Shown piece after piece: positions 20,784 to 29,026 of a stretch of 42,736 bases of DNA (its first letter is position 1; each line of letters begins with the position of its first letter). This DNA comes from a virus. The position numbers and the translations under genes are program-made. Under the pieces are notes generated by a model, which did no database searches, was not told where the DNA came from, and saw nothing but the letters and a program-made list of their open reading frames with translations. The stretch spans positions 1 through 42,736 of the IMG/VR virus record IMGVR_UViG_3300009034_000089; one strand, given 5' to 3'.

Positions 20784-21749
20784 TTAATCGAATATCGTGG
20801 ATGTGTCATCGTCTTGCCCGATTCCAGTACCTGCCGACGCTATTCCCGATACGGTTTCCACTATCTGCTCGCCTGCGGTTTGCGGCAGGCTTTGCGTGTC
20901 GAGTTTCACGTCACCTAACTGGATTTGCAGGTGCCTTTCGTTGTCGTTCGCCAGACCGTTAGTTATGTTGATATCTACGGATTTTGTCGCCACTGTTGCC
21001 GCTGGCGCTGTCGAGCTGCCATAGAACACTTCAAGCAGGTCTGATGCGGCCTCGAATGTCGTGTCCATAGTGAACTTGTAGCTCCTGTTGCCCGGTATCA
21101 GCTTGGACAAGAACCTGCTACCCAAACCGAAACTCCTTATGAGATTGTTTGTTAAAGTCAGTTCCAATCTTTGCACTCTCTCTAAAGTTGTCCCGTCTGG
21201 TAGTTCGACCGATGCCTGCGCGAAGTTGAACGGCTCGTCTGCGTCTGTCGCTGGTGTCGAATCCAGGCTGGTTCCTTCTGTTTCGGTCTTGTAGAAGAAC
21301 GTCGCCCTGAAACGTATCGGCTCGTTGATTGCACATGTCAAAGCCACTTCATTCAGTTTGCATCCTAGCAGTTTTGTCACCGAATCGGTTGTTCCCAAAT
21401 CCACGCCGTTCTCTATTGTTATGCTAGGCAACGTGTCTGACTCCGCATATGTGTGCGTGTCCGGTGTTCCTGTTACTGTTGATGATGCGCCCCAGAACGT
21501 CGCGAGCCAGTGCGTGGTTCCCATGATACCTTCAACTGTTGCCATGCCCTCGAACTGGCCAGCTATAAGTGCCTGCACGTTCCTGTCTCCCAATCCTCTT
21601 GACTCTATCATGTTGTTTCTCCGGTCTATGGTTATTGATATGTCGTGGCCGAATGCTGAGTCTCTCGTTCCTGCCTCAGTTCCGTATGCCGAATCCTCGA
21701 TTCCATACTGGATGTATGAAAAAGCTCCTATACGTGGGATATCTGCCAT
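20784..21749 (-). CDS. Major tail tube protein (321 aa)
   Basis: ATG at 21749 with AGGAGGGTTAAA. The protein is beta-rich with SYIQYGIEDSAYGTEAGTRDSAFG at the start and paired strands (for example DISITIDRRNNMIESRGLGDRN) typical of the tail tube/sheath-less tube family with an extended insertion loop. Its place between head-tail connectors and tail chaperones is canonical. There is no sheath gene near it, so the tail is non-contractile (siphovirus type). Confidence 0.8.
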   Translation of the reverse strand: MADIPRIGAFSYIQYGIEDSAYGTEAGTRDSAFGHDISITIDRRNNMIESRGLGDRNVQALIAGQFEGMATVEGIMGTTHWLATFWGASSTVTGTPDTHTYAESDTLPSITIENGVDLGTTDSVTKLLGCKLNEVALTCAINEPIRFRATFFYKTETEGTSLDSTPATDADEPFNFAQASVELPDGTTLERVQRLELTLTNNLIRSFGLGSRFLSKLIPGNRSYKFTMDTTFEAASDLLEVFYGSSTAPAATVATKSVDINITNGLANDNERHLQIQLGDVKLDTQSLPQTAGEQIVETVSGIASAGTGIGQDDDTSTIFD

Positions 21750-21750
21750 T

Positions 21751-22017
21751 TTAACCCTCCTTCTTTTCAGTTTCTTCTAATTTTTTTAACATTTCTATTA
21801 TCCTTGGTCTCAGTTCGTATGTCTGTACGAAATCCCTTTCCGTTCTTTCCAGGTCAGCTATTAGTTTCTCTGTTTCTGTCGATTCTTTTGGCCTTGGCTG
21901 TTTCACCAGTATTTCATCTATCAGTTCAGCCTTGCTCGTGTCGTACGCTTCCATTTCTTTTCCTATCTCTCTCAGTTCCTTCATTTTCAGGGATTCCAGA
22001 TAAGCTCTTGAATACAT
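21751..22017 (-). CDS. Small coiled-coil/SAP-like protein (88 aa)
   Basis: ATG at 22017 with GAGGTGATTAG. The N-terminal MYSRAYLESLKMKELREIGKEM resembles a SAP/Rho-N-like two-helix DNA-binding motif; the rest is a charged coiled coil. In a structural cluster it may be a small accessory head or tail protein. Confidence 0.6.
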   Translation of the reverse strand: MYSRAYLESLKMKELREIGKEMEAYDTSKAELIDEILVKQPRPKESTETEKLIADLERTERDFVQTYELRPRIIEMLKKLEETEKKEG

Positions 22018-22026
22018 CTAATCACC

Positions 22027-22683
22027 TCAGTTTTCGAATATGAACGGGATTTCCAAATCCATGGTTTGCTGCACGATTTCAGTCTTTCCTTCTGTATATG
22101 GAATCAATGCGCTGAGTCCCACCGGCTTGACCAAATTGAAATAATAGAATGTTTTTGCGTCATCCATGATGTTATCTTTGGCTTGTCTTAATAAATCTCT
22201 TACCGTGTCGTCGTCGGCTGCGTAGGCCGTGACTCCGAGCAGCAATGATGTCATGAAGCCGTCTGCGTTGAGTCCTATCAGGTCAGTTGTCCCGGTTACT
22301 ACGGTCAAAGCCATCCTTGGGAATGATGATAATCTTAAATCTGCTCTGGGTGTATCTGGGAAAATCCAGGTCTGGCCGTAATGGTATGTCACGTCTACGT
22401 TGTTCGTGCCGGAACCTGGCGCCGTGACGAATGTTATCGTTCCTACACGGGTTGTCAGGTTTATGCTTACAGAGTAATGTGTTCCATATGTCTGGGAACC
22501 TCCATCGACCGTGACTGTCGTGACATTTTGTACAGGGGTTTTCGTGAGGGTGAAAACTTTCGTGCTTCCGTTTCCGTTGAACTCGTCTGTCTGTGTCGAG
22601 CCTCTTGAGCTTGGGTCAGTGACCTTGTTCCTCAAGTACCAAAGCATCTCGTCCATTATGTTGTTTATGTCGACCTTGCTCAT
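22027..22683 (-). CDS. Head-tail or tail-terminator structural protein (218 aa)
   Basis: ATG at 22683 with GAGGAAGAG. Two-part: a helical N-terminus, a beta module (VFTLTKTPVQNVTTVTVDG ... YGTHYSVS ... GTITFVTAPGSGTNNVDVTYHYG) of the type used in phage structural proteins, and a helical C-terminus with SSFPRMALTVV. Its position between connectors and the tail tube points to a tail terminator. Confidence 0.6.
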   Translation of the reverse strand: MSKVDINNIMDEMLWYLRNKVTDPSSRGSTQTDEFNGNGSTKVFTLTKTPVQNVTTVTVDGGSQTYGTHYSVSINLTTRVGTITFVTAPGSGTNNVDVTYHYGQTWIFPDTPRADLRLSSFPRMALTVVTGTTDLIGLNADGFMTSLLLGVTAYAADDDTVRDLLRQAKDNIMDDAKTFYYFNLVKPVGLSALIPYTEGKTEIVQQTMDLEIPFIFEN

Positions 22684-23153
22684 AGCTCTTCCTCACCTCT
22701 TGCGTTCGTGTGGTCTGGGAACGTGCAGATGACTTTCGAGTATCCCCAGCCTGGCACTATCTTCTTGGCTGGTTTGACCTCGTTCATCTTGACCGTGTCT
22801 ATGCTGTTTTTCGATGCTTTGCATTTGTAGCCTTTTCTTCTCCGGTATTTTAACCCGTTAAAGAATCGCAGTATTTTCGAGAATACCGTGATAATCCCAG
22901 TTGTGAAATTCAACAACCCCTGCAACGGTCTCCAGCCGGTGCTTATTTCCATGGTGTTTCCCTTGACGAATTTCAGGAATTCGGGCATGGCTTGCAACTT
23001 GGTCTTGTAAATCCACGGCTCGACTTTGTAAGGAAATACGTAAGCGTGGCCCTTTCTGTATTTTCCATCGAATGGTATCTTCAGCTCCGATACGATTTTG
23101 TTGAACTTCTCAATCCTTTTTGGGGTTGACGCATGGAGTATCAGCACTTCCAT
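22680..23153 (-). CDS. Hypothetical structural-cluster protein (157 aa)
   Basis: ATG at 23153 after GAGGAACTCT. A basic protein (KYRRRKGYKCKASKN) with aromatic pairs and a helix containing ITTVFSKILRFF-like residues. Its end overlaps the next gene by 4. No family is recognised; it lies in the connector-tail region. Confidence 0.6.
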   Translation of the reverse strand: MEVLILHASTPKRIEKFNKIVSELKIPFDGKYRKGHAYVFPYKVEPWIYKTKLQAMPEFLKFVKGNTMEISTGWRPLQGLLNFTTGIITVFSKILRFFNGLKYRRRKGYKCKASKNSIDTVKMNEVKPAKKIVPGWGYSKVICTFPDHTNARGEEEL

Positions 23154-23418
23154 AGAGTTCCTCCTTCATTTTTTTCACGATTTTGTTGTGGAACAGTATT
23201 GCCCTCTTCTTGCTGGTGTGTTTTTCCACAACCTCCCCGTCTTTCAAGTCCCAGATTGACTTTGTGGGCATGGTCGTAATCATGGTGTCGCCTTTCTTTT
23301 TCTTGTTGCTCCAGACCGTGTCGACAATCTTGTATTCTTCACCGAGAGTTTTCGGGATAAGGAAATCCGCTTTCTGGTAATCTTCGACATCGTGACCTAT
23401 GCTCCTTTCCTTTATCAT
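23110..23418 (-). CDS. Hypothetical structural-cluster protein (102 aa)
   Basis: ATG at 23418 overlaps the upstream stop (ATGA) after GGAGATGTGG. A soluble, basic protein with KTSKKRAILFHNKIVKKMKEEL near the C-terminus. It overlaps the following gene by 44 bases. The function is unknown. Confidence 0.6.
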   Translation of the reverse strand: MIKERSIGHDVEDYQKADFLIPKTLGEEYKIVDTVWSNKKKKGDTMITTMPTKSIWDLKDGEVVEKHTSKKRAILFHNKIVKKMKEELYGSADTPCVNPKKD

Positions 23419-23876
23419 TCCCACATCTCCAATAATATGTCAGACTTGTAAAGCCTCCGCCATCCTATGAATGTCGGGGGGTTCAGGCTAATCAATCTTA
23501 CTTGGTTGAATCCCCACCTGTGCCTGAAATATCCGAGGCTAACCGTGCCGAAAGCGTTTGCTGTGGTGGGGTCTTTCGTGACCATCACGGCAAGATTGTA
23601 CTCATTGTTCAATGACAGTGGGATTGGTAAATTCGTATGGAGCTTTATTGTGCAGGTCTCTTTGTCTATTTCGATGGTGACTGGGAAATTCGGCCTGGCC
23701 TGTGTCCTCATGACGTTTGCCCCATCTATCGTTGTCACTAACATTGTTGTGTAAACATCGTCTTTTGGTATTTCTTTCGGCTTTTCCTTTTTGAGTTTCT
23801 CGACTTCTTCGACTTGTTTCTTTAATCGTTCCTTTCTTGGGATAATGTTGGAAAACTTAGGGAATTTGATTTTCAT
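23415..23876 (-). CDS. Hypothetical structural-cluster protein (153 aa)
   Basis: ATG at 23876 overlaps the upstream stop (ATGA). A basic N-terminal helix (RKERLKKQVEEVEKLKKEK) is followed by a beta-rich domain with aromatic strands (LGYFRHRWGFNQVRLI). It could be a head completion or connector protein; no family is recognised. Confidence 0.6.
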   Translation of the reverse strand: MKIKFPKFSNIIPRKERLKKQVEEVEKLKKEKPKEIPKDDVYTTMLVTTIDGANVMRTQARPNFPVTIEIDKETCTIKLHTNLPIPLSLNNEYNLAVMVTKDPTTANAFGTVSLGYFRHRWGFNQVRLISLNPPTFIGWRRLYKSDILLEMWE

Positions 23877-24181
23877 GCTAGTTTCTTGACCTCCTGCTTT
23901 ATTCTTTGCGGAATGTATTTCTTTACCCCTGCGTGAATGGCCGGCCTGATGTACGGCTGCGCCCTCGTCCTAAAAGTCCCGTATTCCACATGTATGTCGT
24001 ACTCCGTGTTGGCTCCGAGTATTATGGAATTCCCTTCCACTTTTACGCTTATGCTGTTCCTCAACCTGCCAGTGTCGACTGGCACAATCCTTACTGCATG
24101 CGCCTCCATGTCAAAGGCTGCCTTGGCTATGCCTTTCCCCACGGCTTCGACAATCTGCTGCAACATATCCTTTGGCATCAT
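23873..24181 (-). CDS. HK97 gp10-like head-tail protein (102 aa)
   Basis: ATG at 24181 overlaps the upstream stop; a GTG at 24187 is rejected. It carries the hallmark of the HK97 gp10-like family: a helix, then VPVDTGRLRNSISV, then EYDIHVEYGTFRTRAQPYIRPAI. Members act in head-tail joining and tail completion. Confidence 0.88.
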   Translation of the reverse strand: MMPKDMLQQIVEAVGKGIAKAAFDMEAHAVRIVPVDTGRLRNSISVKVEGNSIILGANTEYDIHVEYGTFRTRAQPYIRPAIHAGVKKYIPQRIKQEVKKLA

Positions 24182-24552
24182 TCCCACAAATGTAAATCTG
24201 AAAAATTGTAAATCGGGCTTTCGACTGGCCTACCCAACACATTGATTATCTTCCATTCCGAACCAGTTCCAGAACCGATTACTATCTTGTCCCCTCTTTT
24301 TATTCCTGAGTTTTCCTTATGCATCAGGTAAGCCGGAGCCAGTTGCCTGACGCCTTCTTTGTCCCTGACATAGGTCTTGTCCCTTTTGTGGAATACGGCT
24401 GTTATGCTGGTGGTTCCAGAAAATATAAGAGTCTTGTTTCCCCTGAAATCTACAGTCTCAGTAACAGTTACCCAGTTTACGCCAGTTCCAAAATCAGCTA
24501 ACGGATTGTCTTCGAAGTCTGCCGTTCCAATTCCTATATCAGCTATTCCCAT
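24178..24552 (-). CDS. Head completion/stopper-like protein (124 aa)
   Basis: ATG at 24552 with GAGGATAAGC. A beta-barrel-like protein with ITAVFHKRDKTYVRDKEGVR and GDKIVIGSGTGSEWKIINV, as expected for a head-tail stopper that sits between connector and gp10-like gene. The assignment is by position and look. Confidence 0.6.
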   Translation of the reverse strand: MGIADIGIGTADFEDNPLADFGTGVNWVTVTETVDFRGNKTLIFSGTTSITAVFHKRDKTYVRDKEGVRQLAPAYLMHKENSGIKRGDKIVIGSGTGSEWKIINVLGRPVESPIYNFSDLHLWE

Positions 24553-24582
24553 GCTTATCCTCTTGGATTTTTAAGCTCTTGC

Positions 24583-25416
24583 TCAATAGACCACGCTTTG
24601 CGGCCTCAATCTCATCAGTATGTAATCCCTCTTCTTGACCAGACTGGCTAGCAACCTGTCGAAGTGAGGGTATGGAACTCCCTTTGTGACTGACATCTCT
24701 GGTATCGAGTATGATGTCGCGAAAGTGTATGTCGAGCCTATCATGTTCAGGCATGTCATTATCCCAGATATTATCCTTGTCATTTCCTTTACCATGTTAG
24801 GAACCTGCATCTTGATAACCCTCCCGCCGGAGAAGTGGTCCCACGACAAATCTGCCGTAAACGTTCCCGTACCGACCGAAATTACTTTCGTGGTCTCTTC
24901 GCTTTCGTCTATGTAGCTTTCCAGCTTCACATAGTCATCGGCGCTGAGGCCGCTGCTCGAAGCGACGGTGATGACGGTTGCGGCGCCAGTTCCTGTAGTT
25001 GCCGATAAAGTAGTCTCCGTGGTGCTTTCCTCAAGGTTCCCGTAATAATAATCTATTATGTTACCCTTTATGTCATCGTCGTCGAACAGGGTTTTTTGCG
25101 CACTGTTTGTCAGGAGTAACTGTCCTGTTACTGGCCGGAGGATTGTCTTTGACGGGTCGACCCAAGTTCCGCCGGTTCCGCCGACCATTATGTTAGCTAC
25201 CCTTGTTACCGGGGTTCTCCTGAGCATCAAGAAGCTTGGGGAATTGGGTGTCACATATCTTTCGATTACCCTTTTGGGCGTGCTTGTCGTGTTTAGCAGT
25301 CTGTCTACCTCGTACTCGGCATTGGTGATTATTATGCTCATGTTTGCGTCTGAAACATCGCTACTTCCAATGCCAACCACTAAGCGTACATCAGAAGCCG
25401 TTACTCCGTATGCCAT
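24583..25416 (-). CDS. Head-tail connector/adaptor with insertion domain (277 aa)
   Basis: ATG at 25416. The N-terminal helices (ASDVRLVVGIGSSDVSDANM ... IIITNAEYEVDRLL) match phage gp6-like adaptors. A beta domain of about 110 residues (residues ~70-180) is inserted before the final helices. It forms the ring under the portal. Confidence 0.65.
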   Translation of the reverse strand: MAYGVTASDVRLVVGIGSSDVSDANMSIIITNAEYEVDRLLNTTSTPKRVIERYVTPNSPSFLMLRRTPVTRVANIMVGGTGGTWVDPSKTILRPVTGQLLLTNSAQKTLFDDDDIKGNIIDYYYGNLEESTTETTLSATTGTGAATVITVASSSGLSADDYVKLESYIDESEETTKVISVGTGTFTADLSWDHFSGGRVIKMQVPNMVKEMTRIISGIMTCLNMIGSTYTFATSYSIPEMSVTKGVPYPHFDRLLASLVKKRDYILMRLRPQSVVY

Positions 25417-25420
25417 TTTC

Positions 25421-25639
25421 TCACTTCTTTTTGGACTTTATTTTCTTTGTCTCGACTGTTTTCGTGGCTACCTTGCTCTTTAGTGCCTTTATTTCGGTCA
25501 ATCCGTATGCCTTGCCGATTGATTCCGGGCAGTCTATCGTTGAATCCGGCTCCACGGCCTTCCAGTTAGGGGCGTGTGGCTGCTCCAGATTTGGCAAAGC
25601 CACCATAATGGTGTTGTCCGTGTCGTTCCTGAAATTCAT
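25421..25639 (-). CDS. Small structural-cluster protein (72 aa)
   Basis: ATG at 25639 with GAGATAC. Starts with a short beta part (NTIMVALPN) and ends in a strongly basic Lys tail (KSKVATKTVETKKIKSKKK). It may contact DNA or another head protein. No family is recognised. Confidence 0.6.
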   Translation of the reverse strand: MNFRNDTDNTIMVALPNLEQPHAPNWKAVEPDSTIDCPESIGKAYGLTEIKALKSKVATKTVETKKIKSKKK

Positions 25640-25644
25640 GTATC

Positions 25645-25827
25645 TCAGTCGTTGTCGTGGAGCAGGACCGGGATGAAATACTTTCCTGGCCCGACTTCCT
25701 TCACGTCTATCAGTCTTATAGTTGACCCTGTGTTGACTGTTGCCAGCTGCGTGTCCAGCAGGTTCAGCGCATCCTCTACGCTTGCCTGCGGTGTTCCCGT
25801 GTAAACCGTCAAGTTGTAATCAGCCAT
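25645..25827 (-). CDS. Small paralogous structural protein A (60 aa)
   Basis: ATG at 25827. A compact beta protein (MADYNLTVYTGT ... TIRLIDVKEVGPGKYFIPVLL). The neighbour at 25833-26012 shares the ADYxLTVYTGT start and VGPGKxF segment, so the two are tandem duplicates. They may decorate the capsid. Confidence 0.7.
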   Translation of the reverse strand: MADYNLTVYTGTPQASVEDALNLLDTQLATVNTGSTIRLIDVKEVGPGKYFIPVLLHDND

Positions 25828-25832
25828 ATTTA

Positions 25833-26012
25833 TCAGCTATCATATAAGGCATAGCCTTGGAAGTGTTTCCCCGGCCCGACTTGCGCTATTCCGATTAGCC
25901 TTATGGTTTTCGTGTTGGTGACTGTTTCCAAACAAGCCTCCAAATCCTCGCAGGCCGAGCCGACATTGACCCTAATCGTTCCTGTGTACACTGTCAAAGT
26001 GTAATCGGCCAC
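25833..26012 (-). CDS. Small paralogous structural protein B, GTG start (59 aa)
   Basis: GTG at 26012 immediately after an in-frame stop. Reads ADYTLTVYTGTIRVNVG ... TIRLIGIAQVGPGKHF, aligned along its length with the previous gene. It contains two extra cysteines. The pair looks like a local duplication of a small head protein. Confidence 0.65.
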   Translation of the reverse strand: MADYTLTVYTGTIRVNVGSACEDLEACLETVTNTKTIRLIGIAQVGPGKHFQGYALYDS

Positions 26013-26021
26013 TCACGTCAC

Positions 26022-26366
26022 CTATCCTGCGGCCGTTCCTGTGTACAGCTGTATGAACCTGCTTCCGCCGTCTATCGCTATCTCCAGCCAGCCTCCGCCG
26101 GTTCCAGAACATTGCTGGGTAGCCCCAGTAAATATCTGTCCCGAAGTCGCCGAGCCGACAAATACCATCGTTGGCGAAGTCCTGGTTCCGTCCATCGTTA
26201 GCTCTGTAGCCGTGCCCGTTGATATCGTGACTCCCGAAGCTGTTCCTGCTGATATTACGAACGCTGTCCCTGTACCGTAGTTTATCTGTGGCGCTGTCAG
26301 TGTTATGTCCTCTTCCAGTGTAATTTGCTTTGCCTTTGCGTGTACTTCCTCAAAATGTTTTACCAT
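26022..26366 (-). CDS. Small Thr/Gly-rich structural protein (114 aa)
   Basis: ATG at 26366 with TAGGTGAAC. Rich in Thr, Gly, Ala and Ser with repeating strand-like stretches (INYGTGTAFVISAGTASG ... ELTMDGTRTSPTMVFVGSA), as in capsid decoration or stabilisation proteins. It follows the capsid gene in the operon. Confidence 0.65.
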   Translation of the reverse strand: MVKHFEEVHAKAKQITLEEDITLTAPQINYGTGTAFVISAGTASGVTISTGTATELTMDGTRTSPTMVFVGSATSGQIFTGATQQCSGTGGGWLEIAIDGGSRFIQLYTGTAAG

Positions 26367-26374
26367 TTGTTCAC

Positions 26375-26677
26375 CTACTTACCTAGGATTTCGAACACAC
26401 GCTTTTTGTCGGTTCCTGTACCCAAGGTTATTGTCAAAACGCCGCTTGAAACCGCTGTGGCTGACTTGTTGACGCCAGTCATGTTCTGGACTGCGCTTTC
26501 TGATGTGTCGTGGTAATGCTCCGTCACGCCAAGTAGCCTTGATATGCCGTAGCTTCCCAGTGTGATTACTATCGTATCGGCTGCATCTGCCGTAGCTGGC
26601 GTTTCCACTATGAGCTTGCCGAATCCCAAATGTGGTACCAGTGATACAAACGTGCCTGTTGCCGTTAAATCTGCCAT
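26375..26677 (-). CDS. Capsid decoration-like protein (100 aa)
   Basis: ATG at 26677 with GGTGAGGAAAA. Beta-rich, small and Thr/Gly/Ser-rich (GKLIVETPATADAADTIVI ... SSGVLTITLGTGTDKKR), directly downstream of the capsid. It is likely a small head decoration or cement protein; no motif is diagnostic. Confidence 0.65.
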   Translation of the reverse strand: MADLTATGTFVSLVPHLGFGKLIVETPATADAADTIVITLGSYGISRLLGVTEHYHDTSESAVQNMTGVNKSATAVSSGVLTITLGTGTDKKRVFEILGK

Positions 26678-26724
26678 TTTTCCTCACCTTTTAATCTTTA
26701 ATCCAAAGTCAAGAAATCAAGACT

Positions 26725-27426
26725 TCAGGATATCTCTCCTATAAACGAGTTGAACGCTACATTCTTCTCTACTAGGGCTTCGTATATCTTCAGCATGAAC
26801 TTCTCGCTGTCGTTGGTTTTCGCTAGGTCTTCATATGTCATGTCCTGTAGTACTCTCATCTCTATGAAATTCATGTCTAGGAAGTAAATCTCTTTCGAAC
26901 CGCTTGTGTTGCTCATGTACTGGCTGAACAAGACTGGTATTGGCCCCACTATGGTTTCTAAGACCAGATGGCTCGATACTCCGAAAGGCAGTTGCGTTGT
27001 CATGTCTGACGGCCTGTAGTTGAAAGTGTCTATCATTATCTTTCTCAGGTCTCCCAACACGCTTGTCGCGCAAACTGACAGGTTCGGCCTTCCCGAATCA
27101 TCCACTGCGTATTGTAGTGCTGTCTCGATGTCGTCGTAGGTTACTGCCGCTGTGTTCTTGTCCACCTTGTTATTGGTGCCTTGCTGGGTTGTGAATCCGT
27201 CGAACTGTGTGGCGTCCGATGATAAGCTTCCGCTCACTATCAATGATTCCTCTTTCTCTCTCAAAGCCCTGGCTTTTACTATGACTTCCAGCTGTTTCGC
27301 GTTTGGCGCTGACTGCGGGCTGAAAGCCGTTCCTGCAAGACCTCCGCCTGTTGCCTGGAACCCTTCAAGTATGTAGCTTGGGTATGCCGCTCTTGCCTGA
27401 CCTGTCACTCTTCCTACTGAGTACAT
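26725..27426 (-). CDS. HK97-fold major capsid protein, C-terminal frame (233 aa or more)
   Basis: Encodes the continuation of the major capsid protein (LMYSVGRVTGQARAAYPSY ... IVGPIPVLFSQYM ... FLDMNFIEMRVLQDMTYEDLAK). The apparent ATG at 27426 has no ribosome site; upstream the frame stays open past the overlap with the N-terminal frame. The two frames are -1 apart. Together they give a protein near 385 residues, normal for HK97 capsids. Most likely one protein broken by a sequence error, or joined by frameshifting. Confidence 0.75.
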   Translation of the reverse strand: MYSVGRVTGQARAAYPSYILEGFQATGGGLAGTAFSPQSAPNAKQLEVIVKARALREKEESLIVSGSLSSDATQFDGFTTQQGTNNKVDKNTAAVTYDDIETALQYAVDDSGRPNLSVCATSVLGDLRKIMIDTFNYRPSDMTTQLPFGVSSHLVLETIVGPIPVLFSQYMSNTSGSKEIYFLDMNFIEMRVLQDMTYEDLAKTNDSEKFMLKIYEALVEKNVAFNSFIGEIS

Positions 27427-27878
27427 AAGTTCGATTGAACTACGCTTGTTCTGGCGTAAGTGTCGTCTGATGCTGTAAGCGCTGCGTCTTCTACCGCCGT
27501 GATTGCTCCGCCTTTTGCCGTTATGGTGTTGAAGTCTGCTGTCTTGCCCTGGTTCGTCACTCTCGGAATCATCTCTACAAGCGGTGTGTATTTTCTGGTG
27601 GTGTCTACTATCCTTGGGTCTACATAGACCGGTACCATGCCGTAACCTGCCGTTCCTACCCCGCCTGCTGTGGATGTGAGAGCTTTGAATCCTGCTATGA
27701 ACATCTTCTGTTGTGATTTCATGACTGGCGTAAGGTAACTCTTGGCTTCTGTGGGTTGAAGCATAGGCCCAAGCCTGCCTTCATGGTATCTTGTCTCGTT
27801 ATTGAGGTATCCGAACGTTTGCTGGTATGCTGATGCGCTATTGAACCCTTTCCCTATTGCTCCTGTGCTTGCATCCAT
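27414..27878 (-). CDS. HK97-fold major capsid protein, N-terminal frame (154 aa)
   Basis: ATG at 27878 with AGGAGGAGATAATA. It holds the capsid N-arm and the E-loop region (MVPVYVDPRIVDTTRKYTPL ... GKTADFNTITAKGG ... ASDDTYARTSV) and then stops at 27414 in a short nonsense tail. The next gene continues the capsid fold in another frame. A stand-alone 154-residue capsid is not credible. Confidence 0.8.
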   Translation of the reverse strand: MDASTGAIGKGFNSASAYQQTFGYLNNETRYHEGRLGPMLQPTEAKSYLTPVMKSQQKMFIAGFKALTSTAGGVGTAGYGMVPVYVDPRIVDTTRKYTPLVEMIPRVTNQGKTADFNTITAKGGAITAVEDAALTASDDTYARTSVVQSNLCTQ

Positions 27879-27890
27879 TATTATCTCCTC

Positions 27891-28988
27891 CTAAATCGCA
27901 TCCAACGGAAGAACCTCTTTAATCTCTCCCGCCAACTCCTTTTTCATATCCCCTTGGACAGATTTGTATAATGGTGTTTTTTCAATCTTATCTACTCTTT
28001 CCTTCAGTGACTTCACCTCGGATTCGACAGGGTTTTCCTTTTCAGGTGGTTTCTCTGGTTCTTTCTCTGGTTTTTCCGGTTCCCCGCCTTCCTCACCTTC
28101 CTCTCCTTTTTTCTCAAGGGCGCTTACCCTATCTTCGATTGATTTGAGAGAAACTGTGAGTGTTTTCTTCAGGTCCTCGATGGCCGATTTGACCTCGACT
28201 TTCTCGGACTCTGGTTTCTTTTCGTCTTCTTCTTCCATACTCTTAACCTCCGAGTTTTTAGTATCCTTCTCAGGAACATAAGATTTGAAGCCTGCTCTTC
28301 TAACGGCTCCCCATGCTATCTTGGATGCTCTCTCTTTGCTCATGCCTCTTTTCCTTGCTGAGGCATAAGTTTCTGCCAGTATCTTTTTTCCTTTCTCTGG
28401 CAAGTCTCCTGGTTCTGGTGATTCGAAACCTCCTACTTTTCTGGCCTTGTCCAAGTAATCCAATGACTTTGCCATAACTTCCGTTATCCTAGCCTGTTCG
28501 TTTATGGCGTTTCCAGTGAAAGCCACGTTCAGCAATCTAAGGTCTTCGAGCTTCCTTATTGATTCGCCATTGAAATCTTCCATGTTTGATTTCGTCGGGA
28601 TGTAGGCTATGCTGAACCCGTCCAGGAACCCGTCATCCAGCGAGCCTTTGACCTCGTTGAACCTGGGGTGATGCCTGTTGAGTATGGCTTTTACCATTAG
28701 CCCGTTGGCATCGAGGCCGAACCAGTCTACCTTGGCTATCGGGTTCAGTGTCTTGTTCAGTTCTTTTTCTGTGTCTGTCGCGCCCCTGAAGCTCTCATGC
28801 TCCACATCGAACTTTATTGTCCTGTCCTTCATCTGGTGGAACATTGATTTCAGGCAGTTGTCGGTGACTATGTCGTTGACCAGGTCTTTGTCTTTCGTGG
28901 AAATGTATCCGAAGACATAGGATTCGTTATTTTCATCCTTAATTTCAATCTTGTCTGTGTTGAAAAAGAATATGGAATTTTTTTCCAT
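27891..28988 (-). CDS. Prohead protease-ChaB-scaffold fusion (365 aa)
   Basis: Start chosen at ATG 28988, behind a TATA box; a TTG at 29030 is in frame. Residues 20-180 are an HK97-type prohead serine protease with catalytic-type His in KFDVEHES (about 65) and Ser in DGFSIAYIP (about 126). Residues about 195-245 form a ChaB-like helical domain (LPEKGKKILAETYASARKRG ... AWGAVRRAG). The rest is an acidic coiled-coil, Pro/Glu-rich region that fits a scaffold cleaved after assembly. It sits directly before the capsid gene. Confidence 0.85.
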   Translation of the reverse strand: MEKNSIFFFNTDKIEIKDENNESYVFGYISTKDKDLVNDIVTDNCLKSMFHQMKDRTIKFDVEHESFRGATDTEKELNKTLNPIAKVDWFGLDANGLMVKAILNRHHPRFNEVKGSLDDGFLDGFSIAYIPTKSNMEDFNGESIRKLEDLRLLNVAFTGNAINEQARITEVMAKSLDYLDKARKVGGFESPEPGDLPEKGKKILAETYASARKRGMSKERASKIAWGAVRRAGFKSYVPEKDTKNSEVKSMEEEDEKKPESEKVEVKSAIEDLKKTLTVSLKSIEDRVSALEKKGEEGEEGGEPEKPEKEPEKPPEKENPVESEVKSLKERVDKIEKTPLYKSVQGDMKKELAGEIKEVLPLDAI

Positions 28989-29007
28989 ACTTGATTGTAG
29001 AACTAAC

Positions 29008-29019
29008 CTATATATAAAC
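29008..29019 (-). promoter_or_regulatory. TATA box for the protease-capsid operon
   Basis: On the minus strand AAGTTTATATATAGG, centred 26 bases before the ATG at 28988. That spacing puts the RNA start at the codon itself, implying a leaderless mRNA. It probably gives extra expression of the head genes within the long late operon. Confidence 0.6.
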
Positions 29020-29026
29020 TTGCCTG

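Noticed and set aside
27360-27426. Independent start for the capsid C-terminal frame
   Set aside because: ATG at 27426 lacks a ribosome site and starts in the middle of the capsid fold.
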